Below, one piece after another: positions 21,556 to 31,966 of a stretch of 64,000 nucleotides of DNA. How positions within the stretch are numbered: the stretch's first letter is position 1; each line of letters opens with the position of its first letter. The notes under the pieces are model-generated. The model saw nothing but the letters and a program-made list of their open reading frames with translations. It was not told the DNA's origin and ran no database searches. The DNA is from Acanthamoeba sp. SK_2022b. Its lineage: Eukaryota > Discosea > Longamoebia > Acanthamoebidae. The position numbers and the translations under genes are program-made. The DNA is taken from contig JANDJZ010000060.1 of the NCBI GenBank assembly GCA_027943245.1, forward strand, positions 62,001 to 126,000, given 5' to 3'.

Positions 21556-24439
21556 CTACTGGTGCGACTTGGGATAGGCGAGGGAGACCATCCTGCGGCG
21601 GGAGTTCTGAGAGATGAAGTCCTTGCTCGTGGTCACCTTGGCTGCCGACCGCTCGTCCATGCTCGGGTAGTGCCTGACGCAGACCTCGATGAGTAAAGTA
21701 GTAGACCGATCACGGCTCTGGAGTGTGTGTATGTGTGGTAATGTGACTGTACCTGAGGTCGTGGCCGAGATACACCTGGCGCGGGCGCACGATCTTGTTC
21801 TCCGGGTCGTCAAGCAGCTCAATCCAGTGGGCGAGCCAGCCGACTGCGATCGACGGTCAGCGGCATGTGAGCCTCTCATGATAGAGGCAACGGGGCTTGT
21901 CATCGGGGGCACGTACCCGCTCTGGGGATGGTGAACAGGACGGGGAACACGTCGGTGGGGAAGCCCATGGCCTTGTAGATCAAGCCGCTGTAGAAGTCGA
22001 CGTTGGGGTACAGCTTCCTACACGCATCGCCACAAGATTTTCGTTGTTTGGCAATAAATAAAATAAAATAGAAAATAAAGGAAGTTCAACGCAGGCCCAG
22101 GGCGAACCTGGACACGAAGTAGTCGTCAGCGAGGGCCTGGCGCTCGAGCTCGACCGCGACCTCGATGAGCGGCTCGCGTCCGCACACCTCGAACACCTGC
22201 GTCCAACCCGCGGCCGAGCTCAGTCAGCAGTGACTCACATCGGGCACCAATCGCCTCAAGACAAGAACGCCGATCGCACCTCGTAAGCGGTCTTCTTGAT
22301 GATGGCCGCGCGAGGGTCGTAGTTCTTGTAGATTCGGTGGCCAAAGCCCATCAGCTTCTTCTTGCGGCCCTTGACCTGTCGCAGCGGGCGAGATTAGACC
22401 GCCCGGTCCTACTACGCCGCCGCCACGTATATGCATGCGCGTGGGTTACCTCCTCCAAGAACTTGGACACGTTCTCCTTCGCGCCGATGCCCTCGAGCAT
22501 GCGCAGCACAGCCTAAGGGTAGGTGGGGTGACACTTGAGTGGACCGGCGAGCGTGACAAAGAGTAAACGAGAGAGAGAGAGAGAGAGTCCCTACCTCGTT
22601 GGCTCCGCCGTGCAAGGGACCGAAGAGCGCGCCAGCCGCTCCGGCCACAGCAGTGAACGGATCGGCCAGCGACGAGGTGATGTGGCGCATGGCAGCGGTC
22701 GAGCAGTTCATCTCATGATCCGCTGTGGCAACGAAAGCAACAGAAGCAAAAAGATGTCAGCCCGGCCCCTCGTGTGCGGACAAGATGCAAATGACGAGTG
22801 GAATGCATGTGTGTACCATGGAGAATGAACAGAATTTCAAGAGCTCTGACCAGCTTGGGGTGAGGCCTGTAGTCCTTTTCCTGTTCCAAGCAATAATAAA
22901 TGCAATCAAATAAGGGAATAAATAAACGTTTAGCGATGAACAATTCAGACACCGGACTGCCGGGAGTACCTGGAGGTGGTCGAGCATGTACAGGAAGTTC
23001 TCCACGTAGGAGAGGTGGTTGACGGGCTCGTTATATGGCCTTCCCATCCTGTGGTTGGCGTTAAGGAACAGGCCAGGCGAGCCCCGGCGTCAGTGTGATG
23101 CGAAGGTAAAGCGCAAGGAGGTAAGGCTATGCTAATACCTGTGGCGGTAGGCGCAAGCGGCGATGGTGGGCAGCTTGCCGATGATGCGGTAGATCTGCTT
23201 GTTCCTCGTCTGCAGGTCATCGAACACGTTGTTTCCCTGAGAGCCAAGTGCACGCATTCAATGAGGGAGAAAATAAACAATTAGAGGGGGAACTGTAACA
23301 CATGTGCTAAAAATAATGACCCGCTTCAACGGGGGGTGTGAAAACCCTTACCGACAAGGCGGCGTTGGCCTCCGGGTAGAAGGTCGATAGAGCCGCCAGC
23401 GAGCTGCGCGGAGACAAGGTACCGTGCACACAAATCAGAATACAGTCGGGCATTGCGACGCAGCATGGCGATCAAGTGTTGACGCACCTCACCACCATGC
23501 CCATCGGGTGCGCATCATAACGGAAAGTCTGCAGCAGCGAGATCAAGTTCTGGTGGATGTAGCTGAAAGAAGAGCTGTCAGCAACAACGCGAGGCTATGT
23601 AGAAAAACTGTGAGCTGATGCGCAGTGGGCGTACGACGTACGTGTGGTTCATGATGCGGGAGTTCCACTCTTCGAATTGTTGCTGAAATGTACACAACGT
23701 TGAAAGTGAGTGCGAGCAAACACTCCAGATGCTGCGTAGTATGGCGTACCTTGTTGGGGAGGTCTCCCTTGATCAAAAGATAAGCCACCTCCAGGAAGGT
23801 GGACTTCTCGGCCAGTTCTTCGATCGGATAGCCACGGTATCTGCTCCAATCGACCAACGACCCCACACCTTGATGAGATCAACAAACGGTGAACTGGATC
23901 CAAGAAACAGGGAGGCACACCTGAGGATGCCCTTGTCGCCATCGATGTAGCTGATGCGGGAGGTAGCCGACGCAGTGTTGAGGTAGCCCGGGTCGTACGC
24001 CCTGATGACGTGTTGCCACAAACGGTCATTCACACAAGAGCGCAGGAAAGCGCCGGAGGCAATGGCTGGCGCTGCTCGTACCTGAGACCTAGGTCCTTCA
24101 GGTTGAGAGCAGCAATTGTACCGTTCTTGATGGGTACTTCGATCGTCTTGCCGCTACGGTTATCCGTGATAGTCACTGTCTCCTTCCTGAGGGCGCGGAG
24201 ACATTTAGTAAATTATATATATATAAAAATAACAGAATCAACACATGAAGTCATGAACAGGTAACCCCACACAGCACGAGAAAGGAAATGACGCGCGCAA
24301 GGGGGGGGGGGGGTTCGCACTTGTCGCCGGAAGCAACGTCGGATGTGCAGAGTTCGCCACTGTCTATCTGGAGGTGAGCCTCCAAACGATGAAGTCGCCT
24401 TGCTGCCACGATTGCGTTGGAAGGGGAAGCCGCTGCCAT
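21556..24439 (-). CDS. Citrate synthase, peroxisomal/glyoxysomal type with PTS2
   Basis: The enzyme condenses oxaloacetate and acetyl-CoA to citrate. The start is [10 protein letters not shown] at 24439 and the stop TAG at 21556, with about 12 introns. The N-terminus holds RLHRLEAHL at residues 15-23, an exact R-L-x5-H-L type-2 peroxisomal targeting signal at the position used by plant glyoxysomal citrate synthases. The core has [19 protein letters not shown], then HPMGMVV. The catalytic set is complete: His in [10 protein letters not shown], His in [14 protein letters not shown], and Asp in NVDFYSG. The C-terminus (YPKSHQ) is not a PTS1. The conserved [18 protein letters not shown] also fits the peroxisomal clade. 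A mitochondrial paralogue would be expected elsewhere in the genome. Confidence 0.95.
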
Positions 24440-24669
24440 CTCTGAGATCTGTTGATCTGGTTGTGTTCGAGCAGAAGTGAGCTCTGCAGAGAGCACCCAC
24501 CTTATCTGCGGCTGAAGCCGAGAAATATTTCAAGAATTCTGTTGCAGCTGCGCATGAATATTCGAAGTTTTTATGCACAACAAGCATCGGGAGATGTCGT
24601 GTTCCCCTTCACGTCGTGCTCCGCCGGCACGCCTGCCGGTGGGGCACGTTTGCTAGGCATCGTTTCGGG

Positions 24670-26391
24670 TTAATGGCGCCACTTCTTGTCGTGGCCATCC
24701 TCCATTTGCTGCAGGGTGCCCGGTGGCGGTGGGTGGTGCGTGAGATAACCGAAGATGGCCAGAGCAGAGAGAAGAGAGAAGATACCGGTTCGATGAAGCC
24801 CCGAAACTCAGGGGCGCCCTTGCTGATCGTCCAGCGGGCACCGTAACCTTCTTTGGTGCGCACCTCATATGTCGCGATGTCGTGCTGCGGCGATGGAGAA
24901 GGGAGGTGAGACCAGAATGTCTACAACTACAATCATGAGCCACCAGCGCCGAGAGATTGGTGTGTGGAAGGGAGCATACGGGGAGCATGTGAAGGTTGAT
25001 CCAGGCCGCCTGCGAGAAAATCTTGCGCGTCACCCTCTCGGCGTTCTTGTTCTTTACCTCTTCGGCTCCCTACAGCAGCTCCGATGTGGAGGTTCTTAGA
25101 CTTGGCGATCTCTTCGTGGTGGCGATGAGAGGAGGTCGAGAGAGAGAGAGAGAGAGAGAGAAAGGGAGAGGAGAGTGCGTGTCGCGTACCGAGCTGGTGC
25201 CCCACCACCCATCAGCGGCGCGGTGGCCGTGCTTGGAAAGTGCGCGGCCACCCACCGTGATACGCGTGGACGGGGAGGACGATGCATGCGGGGCATTCAG
25301 CGCTTGAATGAGCCGCTCGCAGCTGCAAATCGACGGACACAAGGAGGAGAGAGGGAAAGCGAAGCGAGAGCCACAATATTAGCCAAGAATCGACAAAAGT
25401 CGGGTGTCTGTACCTGGGCGGGAAGTCGTCAACGCTCTTGAACGTCTGACGCAGTCGCAGGCAAGTGAGGATTCCTCGGAGTCCCATTTTCTGGAGGAGC
25501 GTGAGATCTCAGCGCGTTGAACAAAGTGTGGGTGTCTCGAAGGGCACCTCGAGCAGATTGCACAGGAGAGTTTGCTGGACGGCGGAGTCGGAGGTACTGC
25601 TGATCTTGTGGAACGTCTCTAAGACGAAAGGCGTGAGAGCCGTCATGGGCGATACATTGTCCACCGTGGCCAATAGCCCCTGCCCTAAAGTGCACACACA
25701 AACACAGGCTCGTCAGATTCCGGGGCCAGGCGCACAAGCGCGGCCATGGTAAGGAGAGGCAGCAGCATGCACCTTCCATTGACACAAAAGAGATGGGGAA
25801 CTCGCCGGTGGCTGCCCACTTGCACAGCACCTTTGCCAGCTGTCAAAGGCACACGCCACGCCATCTCAATACCAATATGGATTAATGAGTGTCCGACAAA
25901 AGAAAGCCAAGGCAGTGTACGTCAAGGTAGTAGGGCTTGAGGGGCATCGAGCTCAGGTGGTCGCCCTGTTTTGCCGCGTCGAAATCGTGGTCGGTGACAT
26001 ACGCTCGCCGAGTTGCAGGTTCGATGCTCTTCTTGGGGTTAGCGGCTGGCTTCGATGGTGGTGGGCTTGGTGAGCTGCCCGTAGAGGCAGATCTGTACAA
26101 GATCGTGTAGTAGCGAACGAGATTTTCGGGCGAGATGAAGTGATCCAGGTCGGTTTCCTCTTTGGTCAGGCGGAGGCCAGTCTTGTCGGGTTCCTCGTCA
26201 CTTTCTCCATCCGGCACGACTTGGCCTAATCGCTGCTCCTCCCCAAGTGCATCCTCCAGCAGAATCTCGCAATGGCGAGGCGTAAGCACGCGATTTTCAC
26301 CTGCGTCACCGGGTGTTCTGGATTGTAGGGCACGCAATAGAGACTGCAAGCGTGCACTCACCAGGTCCATCCCCTCCCGCTGCTTGTCCAT
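24670..26391 (-). CDS. Conserved hypothetical protein with WINLHMLPHD and MEDGHDKKWRH C-terminus
   Basis: The start is MDKQREGMDLV at 26391 and the stop TAA at 24670, with about eight short introns. The N-terminal half is variable and charged with a Pro/Ser spacer. The middle is alpha-helical (LAKVLCKWAATGEF, LTPFVLETFHKISS, CNLLE). The C-terminal third looks most conserved: GRALSKHGHRAADGWWG, FSQAAWINLHMLPHDIATYE, GYGARWTISKG, EFRGFIEP, MEDGHDKKWRH. I recall similar endings in plant and protist proteins of unknown function but cannot name a family. There is no signal peptide or TM. A GA repeat lies in an intron at 25138-25161. An internal gtgagt...cag of only 18 nt near 26363 is taken as coding. 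Confidence 0.7.
25138..25161. repeat. (GA)n tract in an intron
   Basis: An uninterrupted GA tract on the + strand. On the coding strand it is CT and lies upstream of an acceptor. Confidence 0.85.
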
Positions 26392-26545
26392 CTCGTCTCT
26401 TGGTCTTGTTTGCACTTTCCCTGAACGTTCGCACAAGCACCGGGTGGCTCAGGCAGAGGGATGGTACGCCAAACTGATCATTTAGAGCACCGTGGCTTGC
26501 AAGGTTGTAATGAGAAAGAGAAGGCTGTTGATGAGAAATGCAGGA

Positions 26546-28236
26546 CTACACGCGATCGGGCCACTCCTTCCACACTTGCTCAAAGCCAACCCCGGTGTGG
26601 TCCCACTCTCGGCCCGTCTCGACGTGGTCGAGCACCATCTGCGCCACGTTGATGTAGGTCTCCTGCTTGAGGAAGCCGATGTCGTGGTGGTGCTGGTCGA
26701 CATAGCTGAGTGCACGGACGGTCTTGACGATGTGCTCGTCCTGATATTTGGTGTGGTCCAGCACATTGTCCCACACGCCGAACCAGGGATTTTCATGACC
26801 TCCCTACCAGCGTCAACACCAAATACGGGGTCAGCTCTCAATGGGACGGAGAGAGTTGCACTGCACACAGAACCGAGGGCTCGCACGCACCAGCTCCGGC
26901 TTGCGCGGTTTGTAGTTGAGGAGCTGGTCGAGGTTGAGCTCAGGCCTGCCTCGAGAAACGAAGTAGCCTAGATCGATCGCCAGCTTGTCGCGCAGGAGCC
27001 TCGCCGCGTTCTCAGGGCGAAGCGATCGAACGTAGGTGGGTAGGAAGATGGACGACGTCACCGCGTGCATCCTAATGGCGAATAGGTCAAGCCTTGGAAT
27101 GCGCTACCATACGGAAAGGAAGGAGGAGCGTACAGGAAGAAGTCAAATGTGATCTTCTTCTCAGGGCGCACGGCACCGGCCATAACGGCGACGGCCAACT
27201 GTTGGAGCTCGTGGGCTTTCTCGTAGACCTTGTCCAGGGGACAGGCCCACTGGGCGGCGTGGTTGCGCAGGATGGGTCCGCCGCCTTGCGTGAGGAGCGC
27301 CCGCATCTTCAGCTGGTCCTCAACCTTTACCTTGTCGTCGAGCTCCTTATCGGCGGCCACCGCAAACGCCACGTCCTTGGCTGACTTAGAACCTGCGACC
27401 AGAGGCAAATGTAATGTAAGGCAGCCGCGGAGAGAGAATGCTAGATTGCTTCAATTAAAACAGGCGAGACGCGGTACCGGCAGCATTCTCGTCGACGTTG
27501 GCCACGAGCGCGGCCACCTGCGGGCTGTGAATGGCTGCCTGCGCCAGACCTATGTTCATGCACGCGACAGACGTGAGAACGCACATTCGCAACCATGTGG
27601 AGGACGACGGGGCACGACCTTCGGCAATCATGCAGTTGAGGTTGAACTCAAGCCCGTAGCCAAGATGAATGAGGGGGTGGTAGGCCCCGCTCAGGAAGCG
27701 GGAGTAGAATTGGCTGCGCTGGCCGATCTCTTCCTCGAACAGCCAGCGTTCCAGGGTGCGAACACCATCGCCGCCATCACGCTCTACCTCTTTAGTGAAG
27801 AAGTCCAGGTAGTCGTGGTAGTAGTTGTCGTCGCCCCAGTGCTCCTCGATGTTGAAGGACGCGTCGCGGTGAGCCGGCTTAATGGGAAGCTGAATGCGGG
27901 ACTGGTGCGCGTGGATGGCGCGGATGCGATCGGCGCTGGCGCCCAACGAAAACGCGGCCAGCAAGTGGTGCGTGAGGTGGTTGTGGAAGCCCTTTTTGTC
28001 GTCAAAGAGAATGTGGTGCTGTGGCAATGTTAGTCTACCCGTGTGCTGCTTCATCATTATTTTCATTTTTGCTTATAATAATAATAGCTGGCTGGCGGTG
28101 GGCGTACGCGTTGGTGGTTATCTTCAAGGCACTCAGCCAGTGCATGACGAGCTTCGTCAGTGATGCCAGGCAGGTGGAAGCCCTTAGGGATGTGGGTGTT
28201 GGCCAGGTAAAACTGGCTGCGACTGGTGCTGGTCAT
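26546..28236 (-). CDS. Questin oxidase-like protein (DUF4243 family)
   Basis: The start MTSTSRSQFYLAN is at 28236 and the stop TAG at 26546, with five introns. Family landmarks are HHLLAAFSLGASADRIRAIH near the N-terminus, then EEHWGDDNYYHDYLDFF. SGAYHPLIHLGYGLEFN follows, and near the end HTGVGFEQVWKEWPD. These match the questin oxidase-like family, whose fungal members oxidise anthraquinone intermediates (Baeyer-Villiger-type ring opening). Several conserved His residues (HHLL, YHPLIHLG, YVDQHHHD) could bind a metal or cofactor; this is inference. The substrate in this organism is unknown and no polyketide synthase lies nearby. The protein is probably cytosolic or peroxisomal, with no N-terminal signal. 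Confidence 0.88.
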
Positions 28237-28591
28237 TGTTCTGTGTTGCTGTGAGTTGACGCTGTTCAGTTGCGTGGTGCCGAGACGAGCAGGGGAATTG
28301 AGAAATAGTCTCAGAGGTGATAAGTGTGCAGACTGTGTGTGGGTAGTGCTTGAGTGTATTGGTCGTGTGTGGCGCATGAATAAACCGCAGAAGGACGGGC
28401 GAGCTTTTGTGGGTTGCAGCTGCGCCCAATCGCAACATTTGGTCTTTTTTGCGACATGAATGCGAGCTATTTGCCCGAGAACGGCTTGATGGGGACATTT
28501 TTGCCGGACGAGCCCTCACAGGAATGCTCGTCCATCCCTGCCCATGGCGCACAGGAGAAGCCGCGGGTGGGAGATGAGGGATTGTCACTCT
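28237..28591. other. Intergenic spacer, NPRL3 3' side / questin oxidase 5' side
   Basis: Both flanking genes are on the minus strand, so the spacer should hold the terminator of one and the promoter of the other. No coding or RNA feature was seen. Confidence 0.4.
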
Positions 28592-30776
28592 TTATGCAAG
28601 ACCATCTTCGGAAGCCTCGTGCATGCAAGGAACAACAAGATCATGATATTTGTCCAACACCTGCCCCCCCCCCAACAAGCCACATGCGCAGGTGTGAGCG
28701 ATCCGCTCGCACGCGATCACGCGTGCCGAGGACATGAAAATGTGACTGAGGGAGCTCGAGCGAAGACGCACCTTTTGCAGATCGTCTCGGGTGATGCCCA
28801 TTCGCCACAGAATCTCTTCGGCGTGGTGATGTCCTCGGAACAGCGGGCAGAGCCGCAGGAAGAGCTTGTAGATCATGCCGCCGTCGTTGAGCTTGTCCAG
28901 GTAGGCCGCCTCGTGCGGCTGCAGCGGCTGCGGCATTGACGGATAGATCTCGGCCGAGGGCTCCTCCGCAGCCGCCGCTGAGAGTTTGGATTTGGTGGCG
29001 CCGTTGCCGTTGTGGGTGGCTCCAGTGTGGCCACTGCTGACAGAGATGTCCACCTCTTCATCGTCCAGCACGACGACGTTGGAGATGAGCGGCTTCTTGA
29101 CGTCATCCCCCGCACCGCCGTTCTCGAACGTCAGCTGCTTCTTCTGCTTCCGTTCCCGCTCGCGCTCGCGCTCCTTTCCTCTTTCCCGTTCGCGCTCCCT
29201 CTCGCGCAAGTTGATCTCGACCTCGACCGGAATGGTGAGGTAGTAGTAGGTGTTGAGCTCGATGATGAGGTCGTGTCGCAGCAGCCACATGACCACGTTG
29301 AGGAAGTCCTTCTGTTTGTTGGCCGCCAGCTTGTGGACGTGCGTGACGAGCGTGAGCGGTGTGGAGAAATCGCGCAGGATCTCTGCGAGCCGGAAGTTGA
29401 GGAAGCTGTGCGAGAACGACTGGTCAAGGGAGAGGAGGTAGTTGGAGTAGAGGTCGCTCTTCTTCTCCTTCATCCGCGGATTGATGGTAAATATGGAGTA
29501 CTGCGAAAGCGACTTGATGAGCTTGCCCTTTTTCCAGTAGATCAGATGTGCCACCATGCGGAAGATGTGAGGTAGTGGGATGTTGGTCTCCCAATTGATT
29601 TCCTGTGCGTCATTCAGGAGACCGTCAGTGACATCAAGTCTATCAATAGTGAGCACTGCACCCACAGACCGACGACAGGTGGCGTGCCTGAAACGATTTC
29701 GGCGGTTGTGGCGTTGAATGGAGGGCATTGATAAATAGTTTGAGTGTCGGGGAAGCGTCTTGGGGGAGAGAGTCGAGAATAGCGGATCGAGAACCTGCGT
29801 GAGTCGGAGATGAGCAAGAAGAAAAAGACATCACAATTGTCATCAATAAATAGATAATACGCAGAAAAGCCAACAACAGAGAGTAATGAAAGCGGTACCG
29901 AGGAGGAGTAGAGTGTGATAAGGTCGTATGGGGAATTTGGGGTGCTTGAGGGAGTCATCGAGCGACAGATGGAGATCGACCCAGCGATTTAGACACAGAC
30001 GGGCTTGGCCATGATCAGATAGACCGTGGTAGATCTCTCGCAGCTCATGTGCGAGAGCCGAAGTATTGAGGATATCGTCGGTCAGCTGCTGGTGATCTAC
30101 ATCACGCACCGCACAGCAGAGCATTGTGAGCACACAGCGGGCACAACCCAGCCCATGGGGGGAGAGGCGGGACGCACCTGGCGGCTTTTCGCCCTCCTTG
30201 CAATTCGAGATCTTCCACAGCCACCGCTCACGCACGGCGAGCATGGACTGAACCTCCGAGGAGAGGTAGCCACAGCGGAACTGCTCGTGTTTGAGCGCAT
30301 TGACCAGCTGGAGAACGGCTTCGCGGTACATTTGGTATCGCCTCCCGTTGTCCTGTTGGGCGAGGGAGCGCGTGAGCAATTGGTGGTCGTGGGGCGTTGA
30401 GCGCGCGCTGCCCGCGTCATGCGAGAATGACTGCGCCATACCTTCTGAGCCTCTTCTTCCGTGACCACAAAAATAATGTTGAACGTGGTGAGCTCGTCCT
30501 GCACTGCACCACCTTCGGTTTCCCCGCCCACGCTGTTTCTCCGCTGGTTGCTGTGCCGCAGCCCAGAAAGCTTCAACACGTTCACCTGTGGCGGCGCGGG
30601 CGCAAGGCACGCCGCGATTGAGCAAGGCACATCCCGGCAAGAGAGTCCTTTCATTCCGTGCCCAAGTACCTTGGGCGCCTTCTTGTCCGGGTCGTTCAGC
30701 AGCACCGGATAGCCAATGAATCGCGTGTTGTCGATCGAGAGCTCAAAATAGTGGCCTGCCAACGACCGCTTCGGAC

Positions 30777-30813
<37 letters not shown>

Positions 30814-31722
30814 CATCAACGATGACCGTTTGTAAAAAGATTGCAAAAGTTGCAGGAGCAGAAGAAGACGGGGGTCTCACCTTACAAACGGCGCAAGGAT
30901 GACCGATGACATGTTGTAGGGCGTGCCTTCCCACTGGAGCCGGTTCACGATGGGTGGATCGTTGCCGCCGTCCTCCTTACGGTTTCCGCCTACCGTGGAC
31001 TAGTCACATATGTCAGAGTGAGCGTGCCAGTTGAGCCATCGTGGGAGCGCGGTTGCGGCTGTGCAGGTGCGTGAGCATACCAGTGTGCGACGCACAGCCG
31101 AAGAGGCGCCAATGATGGCGGGCTGAGTTTGGCTGCGTGTGGGTGGCATCGCCATGCGAGGGCGGCCGCCGCCTCCACCAACGCCCCCGCCGCCTCCGCT
31201 GCTCCCGCCGACCCCGCTGCCGCCTGGACCGGCCTCGGAGGGGACGTGGAAGCGAGTGGTATAGGCCCGCAGTGTCTCCTGCGTCACGCGATTGCGCACC
31301 ACTTCGGGGTACCTGAAGACGAGCTGGTCGCCCCTTTGCGTGCTGTGGCAGACGAAGATTATGCCCAGGAAGCTCTCATCGAGCGCCATTCCAGCTCCTC
31401 CCTCCTCCCCCGAGCCGCCATTCGAATGATAATCGTGCGCCCCAGCTGGCTGCGGCTTGAGGCTCGATCTACGCGTGCGGTGGACATCTCTCGCTGTCTG
31501 CTGTGGGTGATGAGGATGATCGTCTTCACTCGTTTCCTCTCCATCAGTGCCGCTGCCCCGCCGCACCAGGCGGCCTCCCTGGTGCTCGTCCTCGTCCTCT
31601 TCCTCTGTCGACGAGTCGTCGTCATCTTCCTCATTTGTTGGGATCACTTCGTGTTGGGCGGCGAATTCAACGACTCGGCCGCCAGCGCCTCCCCTCCCTC
31701 CACCACGAGTGGTCCTCTGCAT
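28592..31722 (-). CDS. NPRL3: NPRL3-like GATOR1 subunit (nitrogen permease regulator 3)
   Basis: GATOR1 is the GTPase-activating complex that turns off Rag/TORC1 at the lysosome when amino acids are scarce. After an acidic, low-complexity N-terminus from MQRTTRGGG, the longin part has FLGIIFVCHSTQRGDQLVFRY. Next comes the Npr3 signature FELSIDNTRFIGYPVLL. Then TFNIIFVVTEEEAQK and QVNALKHEQFR-like helices follow. The second half has IPLPHIFRMVAHLIYWKKG, VVMWLLRHDLIIELNTYYYL and the C-terminal winged helix CPLFRGHHHAEEILWRMGIT. The stop is TAA at 28592. A long Arg/Glu repeat (RERERERERG) interrupts the region after the YYYL strand. An additional first exon starting MAPQYACPKVAAS at about 31916 is possible (phase 0 splice to AGG). 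Confidence 0.92.
30782..30812. repeat. (CA)n microsatellite in an NPRL3 intron
   Basis: About 15 CA units in the intron just upstream (on the minus strand) of the exon encoding SPKRSLAGHYFEL. Confidence 0.9.
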
Positions 31723-31966
31723 GGTTGGCGGCCTGCAGAGCGGATCCCTTGGAAATACAACCCAATCGCTCGATGTTGGCCAATGTGCCGGGGAGGCTAT
31801 AAGGAAAAGAATAAGGAAAAGGTTTTGCATACCAAGAAATTCCAGCCCGACAAGAAGAACAGTCGAAGATCGGAGGAAGAGGCGGCAACCTTGGGGCACG
31901 CGTACTGTGGAGCCATCTTGATAATTGCTTTGTGATTTTGTGCCACAAGGCCAACCAACACAGAAA
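31723..31966. promoter_or_regulatory. Shared divergent promoter, NPRL3 / RMC1
   Basis: 244 bp lie between the two start codons. This falls to about 50 bp if the alternative NPRL3 start near 31916 is used. Both products act on lysosomal signalling and traffic. Confidence 0.55.

Noticed and set aside
26345..26362. gtgagt...ttgcag as a tiny intron in the 24.7-26.4 kb gene
   Set aside because: Only 18 nt, too short to splice; it reads in frame as coding.
27230..28033. 267-residue plus-strand frame opposite the questin-oxidase-like gene
   Set aside because: It is the antisense shadow of exons with clear family motifs on the minus strand; GC-rich codons leave such frames open.
28986..29575. Plus-strand frames across the NPRL3 Arg/Glu repeat
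   Set aside because: Antisense of the NPRL3 exon that carries the Npr3 C-terminal signatures.
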